Positions 11,638 to 24,762 of a stretch of DNA of 64,000 bases are shown one piece after another. The notes under the pieces were generated by a model. That model saw nothing but the letters and a program-made list of their open reading frames with translations, had not been told where the DNA came from and did no database searches. Origin of the DNA: Galbula dea (taxonomy: Eukaryota; Chordata; Aves; Piciformes; Galbulidae); assembly GCA_013399015.1 (NCBI GenBank), contig VWZX01002690.1:248001-312000 (forward strand). The letters are read 5' to 3'. How positions within the stretch are numbered: position 1 is the stretch's first letter; each line of letters starts with the position of its first letter. The position numbers and the translations under genes were made by a program.

Positions 11638-12391
11638 ATCATCATAGAATCATAGAATGGCTGAGGTTGAAAGGGACCTCAAAGATCATCTAGTTCCACC
11701 CCCCCCGCCATGGGCAGGGATGCCAATCACTAGACCAGGTTGCCCAGGGCCAAATCCAGCCTGGCCTTGAACACTGCCAAGGATGGGGCATCCACAACCT
11801 CTCTGGGCAACCTGTTCCAATGCCTAACCACCCTCCTGGTAAAGAAATTCCTCCTAATCTCTAACCTAAATTTCCCCTCTTGTAGCTTGTAGCCATTTCC
11901 CCTTGTCTTATCACAGTTTGAGAATCTAAAAAGTCTCTCCCCTTCTATAATCCCCCTTTAGGTACTGGAAGGCAGCTATGAGATCCCCTCGAAGCCTTCT
12001 CTTTTTAAGGCTGAACAACCCTAACTGTTTCAGCCTTTCCTCGTAGGGGAGGTCCTCCAGTCCCTTAATCATCTTTGTGGCCCTCCTCTGGACTCTCTCC
12101 AACAGGTCCACATCTTTCTTATGTTGAGGAGCCCAGAACTGAACACAGTACTCCAGGTGGGGCCTTACAAGGGCAGAGTAGAGAGGCAGGATCACCTCCC
12201 TAGATCTGCTGGTCACACCTTTCCTGATGCAGCCCAGGACGCGGTTGGCTTTCTGGGCTGCGAATATACATTGCTGGCTCATATCCAGCTTTCCATCTAC
12301 CAAGACCCCCAAGTCCTTCTCTGCATGGCTGCTTTCAATGAGTTCCTCACCCAGTCTGTACTCATAGCCAGGATTGCTCCTACCCAAGTGC
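11638..12391 (-). mobile_element. CR1 LINE fragment with ORF2 C-terminal coding remnant (longest copy in window)
   Basis: About 750 bp of reverse-strand CR1. On the minus strand, 12387 to 11926 is open for 153 codons and encodes the C-terminal part of CR1 ORF2, downstream of the reverse transcriptase core. Visible motifs include EKDLGVLVDGKLDMS, PLYSALVRPHLEYCVQFW, ERVQRRATKMIKGLEDL and KKRRLRGDLIAAFQYLKG. The remaining C-terminus (WNRLPREVV-like stretch) follows in another frame after a frameshift near 11930-11945, then comes the 3' end with the octamer repeat at 11638-11655. The endonuclease and the RT catalytic domain are absent because of 5' truncation near 12391. The copy is therefore non-autonomous, but it is well preserved. 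A cellular gene is unlikely because the motif order matches CR1 and the CR1 3' tail is attached. Confidence 0.96.
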
Positions 12392-14314
12392 AGTCAGGGA
12401 AGAGGACAGATGTGATCAGAGCATATTTTTTCTCCCTGTCAGGAGACAGATGCTGGGAAGAGAGTTTGAAAACCTTCACAAAGGTATTTACTAAGGCACA
12501 TAGCTCTGGCCCATTTGTGATTTGAGCCTTATCAACCAGGAAAGCTGATAGAGATGCACTGTGCTGGGTTTTGCATGTGTGTGTGTGGTTTGAAGGCACT
12601 ATTTTGGCACTGCTGCAATTTTCCATTGTCCCAGAGGAAGCTGTGACAGGTTCCAGAACAGGAGGTGTCCTAGTGTAACTAATGCTGCTGGAAAGCAGAA
12701 GCCTGGAAAGGAAAATAGAGATCTTAAGAGGAGAAATGTTTTTGCCAGGTTACAGCAAGAATCTCAGCACACTTGGGGGCAGAACCAGAGCCTTCTGGTA
12801 GCTGGATCAGGCATTAAACCATTCTATTCAGCAAGCTGGAGAACTGTGGGTGCTCTTTGTTTCCCTCAGACCTTCACTTTGGCTCTCTGGGATAGAAATA
12901 TATGAACTTGCAGCTTCTAAGAGTGAAATAGTTTGTCCCTCACACTAAATCAGTTATGTCAACTGGAGAATAGGAAACATGCTCACCAACTCCTCAGCAG
13001 GCAGAAAAAATACCATGTTCTGATTCAGTTTTGGTTTCAGTGATCTTTGCTCCCACCTGCTGTCTCTAATTGACAGCTCCTTTGCAGATGGTGGGGACAG
13101 CAGTGGGATTCCAGGCCTCAGCTTTAAATTCTATATTTAAAACCCCACAAAGTCACAGAGGAGTGATTTACTCTGAAGGGAAATCCAAGAAACCCTCTCA
13201 GCAGAAATGAGGGAAAGCGTTGGAACAGAAGTAGCACTAGTTGGAAGAGGGATGCAGATAGGAGGATCACTCAGAGGGGACTGGCAGAGCACAGCAGGCT
13301 TGCTCCATCCTCTGAGCTGCACTGCTTCTCTCTAAATCACAGGAAAGTGAGAAATAGAGATTTTAACTGGAAGTGAGAGAGTGTTAGGTCATCAGGGGCA
13401 ATGGAACCTTGCAGCTTGGGTTTCAACACCTGTGTTGGTATCAGCAGAACAAGGCTTAGGTCTCTCCCTGGCAGAACTTTGCCATCAGAGCTGTAAACCT
13501 CTGAGGCCAAGCAGTGGGAGCAGGTCTAGGTCAAGCTAGTTGAATCCTACATACAGACCAGCACTGTCTTCTCTTGTTCTAGAATCCTTAAGGAACCCCC
13601 AAGCTGCTAGCCCAATCTTCCTTCTCTCCAGGACTCTGAAGGCTTTGTTTTCAGGAAGATTGTGTTTGGTTCTTCCTAAGTTCTCTAACTTCAGTGAGAT
13701 TTTTGTCTGAATGAAGAGGAAATCTAATTGGCAAATTTATCTGAAAGGAGGGTTCTGTCTGTGGGTAGGAGTCAGGTCACTCACATGAGCAGAGACCATG
13801 AGGGGAGGATTCCTGGGTCACCCACACAGTGTAGAAACAGCAGAAGAGCATGGAGAAATCTTGGGGTGCTTGTAGGGAACTGGAGGGATGATGCAAAAGG
13901 TACAGAAATAATGTCTTTTCCTGCTGAAGTTCCAAGGTAGGATGAATATCTGGGGTTTATATCCACTCACTTTGTCCTCTGTGGGATCAGCAAGAAGTTG
14001 GAGGCCAAGCCTTAAAACTGCAGGAGCTAAGCAGGTGTCTGTTCTCCAGTGCTTCAGCCAAGGCTTCAAACCATCTTCTGACACCTGTTTTATCCTTCCT
14101 TCAGTACAACATTGCAGAGCAAAAAGACTGAGAATTTGGCTGTTCCTGTCAGGAAAATTTGGGTAATAATTAGCTCATAAGGCTGTTTCAAGCTTGAGCA
14201 GATATTCCTCTAAAACTCCCAGTCTCAAAGCAGCAATTTTAAAGGAGGCTTCTTCTTTCATAATAGATTTGATTTAGTTTGCTCTCTGCCACTGGCCTCT
14301 TTTGGATGTGACCC
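12392..14314. other. Noncoding single-copy DNA
   Basis: No gene, RNA or repeat recognised. A short TG run lies near 12577-12588. The open frames are short and lack any recognisable domain. Confidence 0.65.
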
Positions 14315-14628
14315 TTAAAGAACTGAGGCTTGGTCTCTTCTCCCAGGTAAGGAGTGAGACAACAAGAGGAAATGGCTTCAGGTTGCACCAGGGGAGGTTC
14401 AGATTGGATATTAGGAAGAATTTCTTCCCAGAGAGGGTTACCAGGCATTGGCCCAGGCTGCCCAGGGAGGTGGTGAAGTCACCATCCCTGGAAAAGTTCA
14501 AAAAACATTTAGATGTGGAGCCTGGGGCCATGGTTTAGTGGTGAGCATGGCAGTGTTGGAAGGATGGTTGGACTGGATGATCTCAGAGGGCTTCTCCAAC
14601 CATAATGATTCTATGATTCTATGATTTC
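14315..14628 (+). mobile_element. CR1 LINE fragment, ORF2 C-terminus plus 3' end
   Basis: Forward-strand CR1 of about 310 bp. It includes an ORF2 remnant (RFRLDIRKNFFPERVTRHW and LPREVVKSPSLEKFKKHL) ending at a stop near 14536. The 'tttagtggtgagcatggcagtg' segment follows, then the terminal 'gattctatgattctatgatt'. The tail is one of the cleanest in the window. It is the same subfamily type as the reverse-strand copies at 3052 and 37351. Confidence 0.94.
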
Positions 14629-17036
14629 ACCTATGTAAATGTTAAGTAAGAGCTCTTCTTTCCATAAAATAAGGATTCCTGAAGTCCATTCACAAAGTTT
14701 TCTATCCTTGCCCTGCCTTGCTTCCATTGATCACCAAGCTGCTCCAACCTATGTATGGCTTCTCTGAAGCCTTTTGGGATACTTCAACATTAAATTCCAA
14801 ATAAAAATGTAGATTATTATTACTGTAAAACCATGTTGGCCCACTGTGCCACACAGCATTCTCAGGAGCTGCCTTCTTTCAAACTGGGAGCTGAAAAAAC
14901 AGCACAGAACTTAGCTTGAATCAAGTGGCATTATGCAGTTAGTCATTTATCAAAGCCACTTGGTAGGAGTTGGGGAAAAACATTAGTTAATCTTATTCCT
15001 GTGGGGATTGCTGGTTATGCAGCAATACTTTTCCTTCCTATTTCTTCATTCCTCCTCCTTCTCAAAGGTCTCTGTGCTTCTGAGCTAGAAACAAGACCTT
15101 TTTTTTGTTGTTGCTGCTACAAGGTGTGAACCAGTCAACAGAGGCTGCTTAAAGCTGGGCAAGGATATTCCAGGCACTGCAGGGAGCACCCAGGAAAAGC
15201 AAATAGCAGGCACAGCATGAGACATCTGCCTCACTGGGTCTGAGTTTAGCTCCCCTCTGAGACAGAGGATTAGCAATACTTGGACCTGTTAATTCAGCAG
15301 CTAAGTGATTTTGGTTGGGCTTTGGAAGGGTAACTTCCACTTTCAAAGCAACACTAACACTGTTGCAGGCTGCTGAGACAGGTTGGGTCAAGATTTCAGG
15401 GACAGGTGGTACACCTGGAGGGTGGCAATTTTCCACCTTGGTAAAGAGAAATTCTCTTTTGATGAACTACCTAGGGGCAGGGGAGAACCTGAAACAACAG
15501 CTGCCTACTGCAGATCTCAGAGGGGGCTGTGGGACTTCATTTCGCTTTGAGAAGTTAGAGCAAGAGCACATCCTTACAGAAAGTCTTGGGTTTCTAGTGA
15601 TGTGCCCTTCCAGCAACACACATCATTTGCTCTATTTTCCTTCAGAAGAGTCTGCATGAGCCAGAATTTATCTGTCTGTTCAGAGAATCCCACTCAAGGC
15701 AGCTATCTTTTACATTCATTTATTTTCCCTCTGCCAAGGTAGGTGGAAATTCTCACACCTGCAGACCCCAGAAAACAGATTCATAGTATTTTTCATTTCA
15801 CTAAACATGTGACAACCCATGCAGGGCTTTATGACAGTGATGACACAGCTTACTAGAGGTTAGCTCATGAAGCAGCTCCCTTCCCCTTTGTGATCACATA
15901 ACATCTCGCTAGCAACAGTAGCAATCACGTCCTTAGCAAGCATTGAGAGTCCTTGGAGGGTTCTTAGGGGCACTTGCCATCTAGAACAAGAACTAGAGAC
16001 AACATCATACAGCAATTAATATTCCCCCTGTACAGAAAGCCAAAATGAACCCCATCAATCTCCAAACACTGACCAGAAGTCATGTAGCTATCAAATAACA
16101 GAACTGGACATTTATTTCAGAACTCAACAGGTTGGATTTTTTACATGAGTAATAAAGCCACTAAAATATGTATATATATATATATATACACACCAGTATT
16201 TCAAAGCATATGTTGATAGTGGGGAAGCCAGAAATGCTTCTCAGACCTGCCTGAGTCTGCTTCAATGCAAAATCCAAAGAGACACCATCACTGCTTCATG
16301 CTTTCCTGCTGTTCATGCAGAGTAAATCCAGACATGCAACATGGGAGGCAAGCACCTTGTTCTCCAGCAGACCACAGCCTGGACTACTGAAGGCTGAGGA
16401 TTTTGTACTGGTTCGCAGTACAGGTACAGCTACAGGGAGCAAAGACAGCTCAGCAGTAAAAAGTGGTAGCCAGAAAACAGGAAAGAAGGGGAAGTATTGA
16501 AATTGTTTAAGATTTCATTATGATAATTTTGAAGGAAGTAATTCCTTTGAAAAGTGATAAAATAGTTCACAATAAAACTGTTAGCCTTTCCAATTTAAAA
16601 TACTCTTTTTCCTTTCCATTATTCCAAGAAAAATCACTCAAATTTGAAGAAAACCAGCTTGAAATAAAGCCCAAATAGTCTTGATTTGATTTGTTTTAAC
16701 TACAGAACTCTTTTTAAAGACCTGCTTGAGATTTTTCCCAATGCCTGGGTTTGATCACTGAATCAAAACACAACAAAACCCACCTTAATGTTTGCCTCAT
16801 TATGTTCATGAGTCCCAGCCCAGAGAGCTAACCTTTAAGTCACACACCCTCTTCATTAGCCTCTCAGAAGGCTGCAAAACCTTTAATTCTTTTGCCCATG
16901 AAAGAGTCTCTCAGCAGAACTTGAAAGCCAGACCTTTTTTTTTCAGTCTCAGATACCATCAAAATTTTAATGATTTCCTCAAGTCCTTGTCTGTGCTGGA
17001 GACCTGACAGGAAACTGAGAGCTTGAATGAAGAGAC
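14629..17036. other. Noncoding single-copy DNA with a TA microsatellite
   Basis: No gene recognised. Contains a TA dinucleotide run at 16169-16193. A 114-codon open frame at 15315-15659 has no domain and overlaps a similar-sized frame on the other strand. Confidence 0.6.
16169..16193 (+). repeat. (TA)n/(CA)n microsatellite
   Basis: Nine TA units followed by CACACC, preceded by TG. Confidence 0.85.
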
Positions 17037-17440
17037 CAACTCCTGAAGGAGTTGGGGTTGTTCAGCCTGGGAAAGAGAAGGCTTCGAGGGGACATTATAG
17101 CAGCCTCCCAGTACCTGAAGGGGGTTTACAAGCTAGAAGGGGAGAGACTTTTCAGCTGGTCAGATTGCAACAGGACAAGGGGGAATGGATATAAGCTGAA
17201 GGAAGGGAGATTTAGACTGGAAATTAGAAGGAGGTTCTTCACCAAGAGTGTGGTGAAGCACTGGAACAGGTTGCCCAGAGAGGTTGTGGCTGCCCCATCC
17301 CTGGCAGTGTTTAAGGCCAGGCTGGATGTGGCCCTGGGCAACCTGGTCTAGTGATTGGCATCCCTGCCCATGGCAGGGGGGTTGGAACTAGATGATCTTT
17401 AAGGTCCCTTTCAACCTCAGCCATTCTCTGATTCTATGAA
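17037..17440 (+). mobile_element. CR1 LINE fragment with intact ORF2 C-terminal frame
   Basis: Forward-strand CR1 of about 400 bp. The frame from 17052 stays open to the native ORF2 stop at 17349-17351, giving 99 codons. It contains LFSLGKRRLRGDIIAASQYL, CNRTRGNGYKLKEGRFRLEI and HWNRLPREVV motifs and ends in ALGNLV. The 3' untranslated end follows, with 'ggaactagatgatcttta' and a terminal 'gattctatga'. An uninterrupted frame suggests a comparatively young insertion. The copy is truncated near the GAGTTGGGGTTGTTCAG motif. Confidence 0.95.
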
Positions 17441-20400
17441 ATATCAGCAGGAAATCACTGTGGCAGACCCTAATGTTCCATGTTCCCCATCTCCCCAGGT
17501 TGCCCTAGTCAGGTTAGCACCAGGAGCATCAATGGCTCTGGCCCTGCAGGACACCAAGGACTCCTAAGGTGGTCTAACTAGGAGAGGAGCACACAGAGAG
17601 GTGATGCAGGAAGGGGAGGGTAAGTCAGTTAAGATCTTTGCTTTCTGGATGGACTTCATATGCTTTTCTATGTATTTATGTATTCTAATGTGATGAAGAA
17701 CTAAGACCTGAACATATCCAGCTATCCAAAAAAAGACCTCATGGATAAAATCCCTGCTGTTGTGTTGTGCTTTTACTTTGGATTTTTTTTCTCCCCTATC
17801 TGCTTGCAGGTGGCATTTTTGCAGTTTTTAAGCACCACATTTCAATCTCACATTCCACTTAGGCCAAAAAAAAACATCTTGAGACTTGGCAATGCTGTTC
17901 ACTTTTTGTTGTGCAAGGGGAAGCAAAAAAAGTAACAAGTTTTGGGTTTGACTCCCCTTCACCCTTGAAATGTTCTTCTGGAGGTAAACAATAACAAATT
18001 CCATCTCTGAGGACCAGGGTGCACAGTGGTTGGTATTGGTGATAAAGATTACATCTTTAAAAAGCAAGATAGAAGAGACACCATTACCCTGGGAACTTTA
18101 AGAGCAAGGAAGCAGAAATGATCTCTCAGAATAGAAGGTGTTTGGGTGAATTTGGGGTTGTTCTTTTTCATTCCTGCTGAACAGTAATAGTGCATTTGCT
18201 TTTTTCTTTCTCACACTCTTCTCCATTTCATTTTTTTAGGACTATTTTATAGACAGGACCTGAGAAACTTTTCCCAACTGATGATTGCTTTAGCTTCAAG
18301 TGTGGGTGCCTGCCATCCCTTCTGCAGTAATGAAGCTCTAGCCACACACATCTCTTGCCATGATAAAACAGAAACTCTCCACAAGCAGGAAGAAAGGGAG
18401 AAAACTAAACCTTTAGCTTCATATGGGGTCTTATTTTTGTGTTGTTTTTGCTACAAAGCTGTAATTGGCCTAGTGAGATCTGATAAATGTCTTCTTATAA
18501 ACTTGAACATCAACTGATGGTGGAAAAAAACCCCTATGATGGAACTTGTGAGTGAGAGAAAAGGAAAAGGGGATAAATGACTGGCAGTTCCCATTTCTTT
18601 ACAAGTGTTGCATTTCAGTCCCCTGCCACTACCACATGTTTCCTGTTCACAGATAATTTGTACAACATATTTTATCATTCAGTTTTAGACACAGTTGAAA
18701 GGCTTTTGCCTAAGGCTTGGAACACTTTGAAAATTGTATACCATTTGCAAGGCTTTCTTCTGCTTGGCTGTGCAATTAGGTGACTGCCTTTCTGCAGACT
18801 CTGGGTTTATCAGATCTGGGATTGGGGTTTCTCACCAAGGTGAACTGGGAACAAAAATGCAAGTGGTTTTTCAGTAACCCCCAGACAAGGGATTAGTGTG
18901 CTGGCACAAAGCTTGCAGGCTGCCTGTCAGTCCCCAACTGGACGTGGCTCCCCTCACAGAAGGACTATTGTGAGCCACAAAGTTCCATGCAAAAATACTC
19001 CCTCTCTCCCTGCTTTCCCATCCCGTGTCTATCTATGATTTAAACCTCTAAGATGCAGCAGAGGCATCTGAGCAGAATAATAATATTTTTCTCTAACTTT
19101 CTAATACACTGTTGGGGTTTTTTCTCCTCCTTTCCTTCCCTCCCCTCCCCTCCCCATGACCCCCTCCCTACTCCCTCCTGACTAAACTTTGCTGTCTCCT
19201 AAAGTGAAGATACTGATGTGCTAAGAGCTTCCCCTGCTGGAAGTTCCTAGCAAAAGGTGCTGTAGCCAAGTAGGAATGGATCTGGGACTAGCTCCCAGTT
19301 CAGCTAATTTATGTGCTCAGTTCCTGTCGAGCAGAGAGTACATAATGTGACTTGAGATGCTGATTAAATTTCATGTGTATTTCTATATTCTAAATAAACC
19401 ACATTTTAAAGTCAGATTGGAGCTGTGGTGCTTTATAACCCTCATTACAGCACTTTGTATTTTTCCACTGAATTATCTGAGGAGAAGGGAGACAAATTCA
19501 GTCCTTTTGTCTGATGGTTCTAACATGTTTTTACAAGATCTTCTGCCCTTCCAGTAGAAGGTATGGAGGATTTCTTACCAAGTAAACGTTATCTGTTAGA
19601 AACAGATCATTGTTTAATGAGAATGGAATTCTGGAGTTAGTCTTTGCTTTTGGATGCAGAGCCACTTGTGGAAACAGTGAGTTGGGAAGCACATAAGCAA
19701 GCTGCAAGGAACATTGGTACCCAATAGCACAATCCCAACAGAAGAAAGTCTGTTCCTTCAGACCACATATGTCTTTCAAACAATAATTGCCAAGTTATAT
19801 CAATTACCTCTTCTGAGAACATTGAAAAAGCTGCACTTCTGAAATAAAACTACCAGAAAGCTAACCTGATTCCTTTAGCTGTCCATATCAGAGACACCTG
19901 CCTGTGAACTCCTCAGCTTCTTGAAAGGTATCCAAAATATTATTACTTTAATTAGTGTGAGTGCAAAAGTGTATAGAAGTACATTTATTGTACATGTATA
20001 ATGTATAAAAGTATAAATATATGTATGCACACTTCCTGTTGGAAACAGGATCACTGTCTGCCCAGCATGGGCTAGCAGGTGGCATGGTCTTGGCCTCTTT
20101 CTAAGTTCTCTCTCCCTTTGCCTAGAGCAGTGATGTGACTTTGGAGTAGTTTGCTTCCATGGTCACTCCCATCTCTATTGATTTTGTCTGGTTAGGTTAT
20201 GAAGGGTTTGTTGGGCATGAGCTAACTCTCTCTCTATGGTCTGGAGACTCCCCAGTGCCCTGGAGCAGGTGGCAGGGTGGCTGGGTTAGGATGGGATTGC
20301 CCCTGTGATGCTGTGCCCTGACCTGCAAGGGTTTGCAGTAAGGTTGGAGCAATCTGAGAGGTTAAGTAGAAGCCTTCCCTCTGCCAAATCACCTCTTCCC

Positions 20401-23384
20401 CCATCTGAGCCACCAGGTTCACCTGGGGGTGTGTTTGCACCCTACTGAATTGTAGACATTTAGGGCAGTATAAACCTTGCCCTTTCCAGCTGTAGCCTAG
20501 GGAGGGGACAAGTCACAGCAGAGCTGCCTTAGTGTGTCTGTGAATCAGTGAGTATTTGGAGAGCTCCAGAGCTGCCACCATCTGTACACATGCAGATACA
20601 CAAGTAGATGGAAAGCTTCCAAAGGAAGTTCCCTTTCAATTCCCATAAAATCCACTAGACCCAGCCAGCAACTTGAGCTTGGTGCCAGAGGAAATGAGGA
20701 TTTCCTTCAAACTCTCTACCTGGCTTAGTTTAATTTGCTGCCTGGTAAAAGACCCAAAGAGGCTGCAAAAAAAGCCCCCAGAACCACTAGGTGATGAGAT
20801 TTCCTAGCCTAAATGGAATGGTAAGCCCAGAGTGACTCCCTTCCTTCTGTGGTATCCATTGTGCTTTGTCCCAAGTGGGAAATGCAGTTTGCCAACACAG
20901 AGGGAGCACACACTGTAAACAATGACAGCAATGCAGCTAAATATTATGCATATTCATTGCATGCAATCCTAAACACAAATGTCCTTACTGAGGAAAACAG
21001 AAAAGATGATTTTATTGATATATTTTTTTAATGAGGAGCTGCTGTGTCTGTTTAACCCTTTGCTTTCTCAGTCATGTAATTTGCAATGACATGCAATGGT
21101 ATTTGACTTCATATACCAGGAGCAAGTGCTCCTTAAGTAGAGGCTTCTCTTTGGTACAACTTAGCTGCCTGATCATTTCCTTGACTAGTTTCTCAGTGCA
21201 GTTCAGCAGTAATGACTCCTTTTAAGTTTCACCCACAGAGAACTCATGTTTTGCCACTGTCTGCTGGTATAATTATTTACATTGCCTTGACACATTAACA
21301 TATTAATTCTGAAATGAGTTTCTACCTTGCTGATGCATGAATATTTTAAGATGAAAGCTATAATTTCTGCTATTGCTTTTATTATATTATTATTGTTGTT
21401 GTTATAGTTAATGCATAGTTATTAACAATACAGTATAAGAAGGATAATTGTTGGTCACAGAGAGGTGGGAACTGACACAACAAGGTTGTAAAATAAGTAG
21501 TAAAAGCCAGGGCAAAACCCTAAAGTGTTCCTTGAGAGCTGGACCATAAATACCTTGACCCTTAGTAAGTGCATGGGTGATCTTCAGAGTCTCGGGCCTG
21601 CCTGCAAGTTAGAGAATAGGCTGGAAGATGTGAAATAAAACAGAAGCCTAAACCAGAAGTTATTTAAATAAGTGCTTTAAAGAAGCAGAAGATGTTATTT
21701 GAATGAGTGTTCTATCTGACCACAAAAAATTAGCAGCAGCCAAGAGGACATTTCATAATGGAGAAAGACCAAGGCATGTCTCAGAGCTCTGAGCTTGTGG
21801 TAGGTCCTGCTGCACCTCTAGAGACTGAGCCTGGAGGTGCTATTTTATGTAGGTATTGTGGAGGCACATGTAAAACCAGCAAAACCCATCATTAACTGGG
21901 AAGTTTCCTTTCATGTGCCTGTGCTACCATGAGTGTTTTGGATCCTGGCCTGTGCTGGTAACCCTAAGAGGCATTGGGTGATTTACACAGGATTAAATTC
22001 CAGTTTTCATTTACATCAGCAGATCTGGTGTGGGAATGGTCCCATGGCCACCATGCATTTCAGTCCCAAGCAGGAGCTCTGAAGCAGCCATGAGGAAGAC
22101 AGCAGAGAGGAAAGCAAGTTCTTTTTGTCCAGGCCTGCTTCTCTGCCACCTCCCCACTTGAGAGCTGGAGCTGCTCTTCTCTGACTTCTCTGGGGTGGGT
22201 TTTCATTCTAATGAGAAGTAGCTAAAGAAAAACCAACTAAATATTCAGACTTACAGTTTTTCCTTGCTGAAATGCTTAGGTGTGGACTGAAATCTTCCAT
22301 GGCTGAGGTCAAAATCAAACTTTATGTTATGTTACCATCTACATCCTTCAATGTCTGAAAAGGCTGATTTGAATTCACAATGGTGCATTAAGTGATTACT
22401 CTAGGAGAAACCCTGGTTTGAAGCTGTCAAAACCAGCACCTACGCTATCTGCCACTGATACATGTGTGATGTAGGACATGGTTGAGGCTGGAGCCACTGG
22501 GATAAGCCTCAGCTGCTCCTGGGCTAACAGAGCTGTGAAAGTTCAGATCAGTCCATGGCAGTCAGAAACTGACAGCAGCCTCCCTTTTTTCAGGTTTGAT
22601 CAAGGTAGGTAGGGCACAGTTTGGTATTTTAAACATCTTTCTAGCATATGTGTTTCATGCCACCTTTGAACATGAGGGAATCCACTTCTCCTTTGCATAA
22701 AACATCTCTTTTTTTGGTCTTCAAAATAGCCCCATACCTCAAAAGTTTCAGATTTGACATGGAAATTTGGCATGAAAATAACCTTTTTGGAGAAGCAGAA
22801 CATAATCTTATTCTGGATAAATTGATTTTGTAGCAGCAAGTTGGAGCCTGAGAATATGCAGGAGATGTGTTATTTCTTTTTTCACTAGGTTGATGCATGC
22901 AGTGGTGAAACAATGCAGATTTGAGTAAAATGGAAAAGATCCTTTAGTGTTGCATCCTTTATGTGTGATGTTTACTCTTTTGGATGTGCCAGGAATAGTC
23001 TGTGAAAATCATTTCTATCCAAACTGATCACTGGTATGTATTTAGAATATAACTCTTTCCATAGCTGTGTCTAAAAATGAACTTTTCCATTGGATATAGA
23101 ACTTTTCAGCATAGCTGAAACCAACAGGACACTTCCTTGCACTGGAGGCATGCTCAGCAAGGATGCACAAGGCAGTTCTTCAAAGCTGGTGGGAGGAAAG
23201 AGAGATGTTTCCTAAGGTATATTCTAAGATGAAGCCATTTAGGCCACTACACTGACAAAATGAAATTAGTAATGCACCAGAAACAGATCTATCCTCCATA
23301 GTCTCTTTGTCCCCTGCCAGGCCTTTCTAGACCTCAGACTAAATGCTGTCTAAGACCAGTCAGACTAGTGAAATAAGTTGACAG
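17441..23384. other. Noncoding single-copy DNA, ~5.9 kb without CR1
   Basis: No gene recognised. A C/T-rich stretch lies at 19119-19181. A pyrimidine run ending in TTGCAG near 17796-17810 looks like a splice acceptor, but no supporting exon follows. AT-rich sequence with POU-like motifs occurs at 20930-20975. Confidence 0.6.
19119..19181 (+). repeat. C/T-rich low-complexity tract
   Basis: Imperfect CCTCC/CCCTCC motifs interrupted by ATGA and a few other bases. It is low complexity with no clear period. Confidence 0.6.
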
Positions 23385-23772
23385 ATTGAGAGAGTTGGGG
23401 TTGTTCAGCCTGGAGAAGAAAAGTCTTCAGGGGCAACTCACAGCAGCCTTCCAGGGCTTAAAGGAGGTCTACAGGAAAGCTGGGGAGGAACTGGGGAGTG
23501 TAGTGAGAGGATGAGGGGTAATGGTTTTAAACTGACAGAAGCTAGGGTTAGATGAGGGAGTTGGAAGAAGTTCTTTCCAGTGGGGGTGGTGAGGTTCTGG
23601 AACAGGTTGCCCAGAGAAGCTGTGAATGCTCCATCCCTGGAAGCATCCAAAAGCAGGCTGGGTGAGACCTCGAGCAAGCTGGTCTAGTGGAAGGTGTCCC
23701 TGCCCATGGCAGGGGTGTTGGAACTAGATGATCTTTAAGGTCCCTTCCAAGCCAAATCATTCTGTGATTCTA
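23385..23772 (+). mobile_element. CR1 LINE fragment, diverged
   Basis: Forward-strand CR1 of about 390 bp. It begins at the GAGAGTTGGGGTTGTTCAG motif, runs through the ORF2 C-terminal region (broken frame) and reaches the 3' end with 'ggaactagatgatcttta', 'ggtcccttccaa' and 'cattctgtgattct'. Frame breaks and substitutions mark it as older than the copy at 17037. Confidence 0.94.
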
Positions 23773-24714
23773 AATTTTCCTATAGATTTCTGTCTTTTCC
23801 CTCTTTAAAGCTGTGCCTGCAATAACCCAGTTCCCTACTCCACCATCCCAGACAAGACTGAGTAAAGCTGCTAGACAGTACAGCAGTGCTGATCAGCTGC
23901 AAGCTGCTGCCAAATGGGATACAGGAGCTGAACTCTACCTCTCTTACACTTACAGGAGGTTAGAGGTGCTCTTTTACTCAGCTGCCAATGTTTCTGAACA
24001 TAGTAAGGATTTCTTTGGCTTTGAGACATCATCTTCTTTTGAATCTGGTTGGTTCAAAAATCTGGTAGCACTCAACAGGTTCAAAAATCCTTAGGGGGAA
24101 ATGGGTGGAAGGCAGATAAAAGAGACAGAACAGCTGCATAAAATGTGGAGGGAAATGGGAAATATTTTATGGATATCCACTTATGAAAACTCAAGAGTCC
24201 AGAATGTGTTGGTTAGTCAGTGTCTCAGACTGGCTGCTTGCCACCTCCTGTGTGGAGTCTGACTTGTTGCTTAAATATCTGCAATTGTTTGTGAATCCAA
24301 AAGACAGAGAAATCACATTTTCTGTATCTATTTGGTGCTGCCATAAGCACTGCTGCTCAGGTCCATATAGTGGAACATCTAGTTCCTAAAAAAGGCAAGT
24401 GGAAGTCTCTTTAGTTCCCCTTCCCTTGACTGGAAATGGTCCATACCTACAGAAGGCCAACACAAGCCTTCTGTTTTCAAATTGTGAGGTGGAGACCAGG
24501 GTTATGGATGAGATTACAGATGATCTTCATTCCTTGTTTTCATTTGTTGTCATAATCCTGGTTTGGTTTGGGTTTGGGGGTTTTTTTCCTACCAAGACAT
24601 GGAAATATGTAAAAATGTATGGAAAAGTCACAACTTTGTGTCAGAAAGCAAGGAGCCACCTGTGAGCTGGCCACCACCTCACATGGCTCACAGTGGCTTG
24701 ACCCTGGAGGTGGT
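23773..24714. other. Noncoding single-copy DNA
   Basis: No gene recognised. An open frame of 93 codons follows the CR1 tail, but it has no domain and no splice context. A TTTGGG-rich run occurs near 24558-24588. Confidence 0.6.
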
Positions 24715-24757
24715 CCAAAGACACCCAGATGTGGTATTTAGGGACATGGGTTAGTAA
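24715..24757 (+). mobile_element. Short CR1 internal 3' fragment
   Basis: The 'gatgtggtatttagggacatgg' type segment, normally just downstream of the CR1 ORF2 stop, is present but its terminal octamers are missing. It is followed almost directly by a second CR1 copy, which suggests interruption of an older element. Confidence 0.6.
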
Positions 24758-24762
24758 ATGAT

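Noticed and set aside
17796..17812. Splice-acceptor-like pyrimidine run ending TTGCAG
   Set aside because: No supported coding sequence or donor site follows; such motifs are frequent by chance.
22045..22080. ATG in a strong initiation context (gccaccATG)
   Set aside because: The frame closes after nine codons; no exon continues it.
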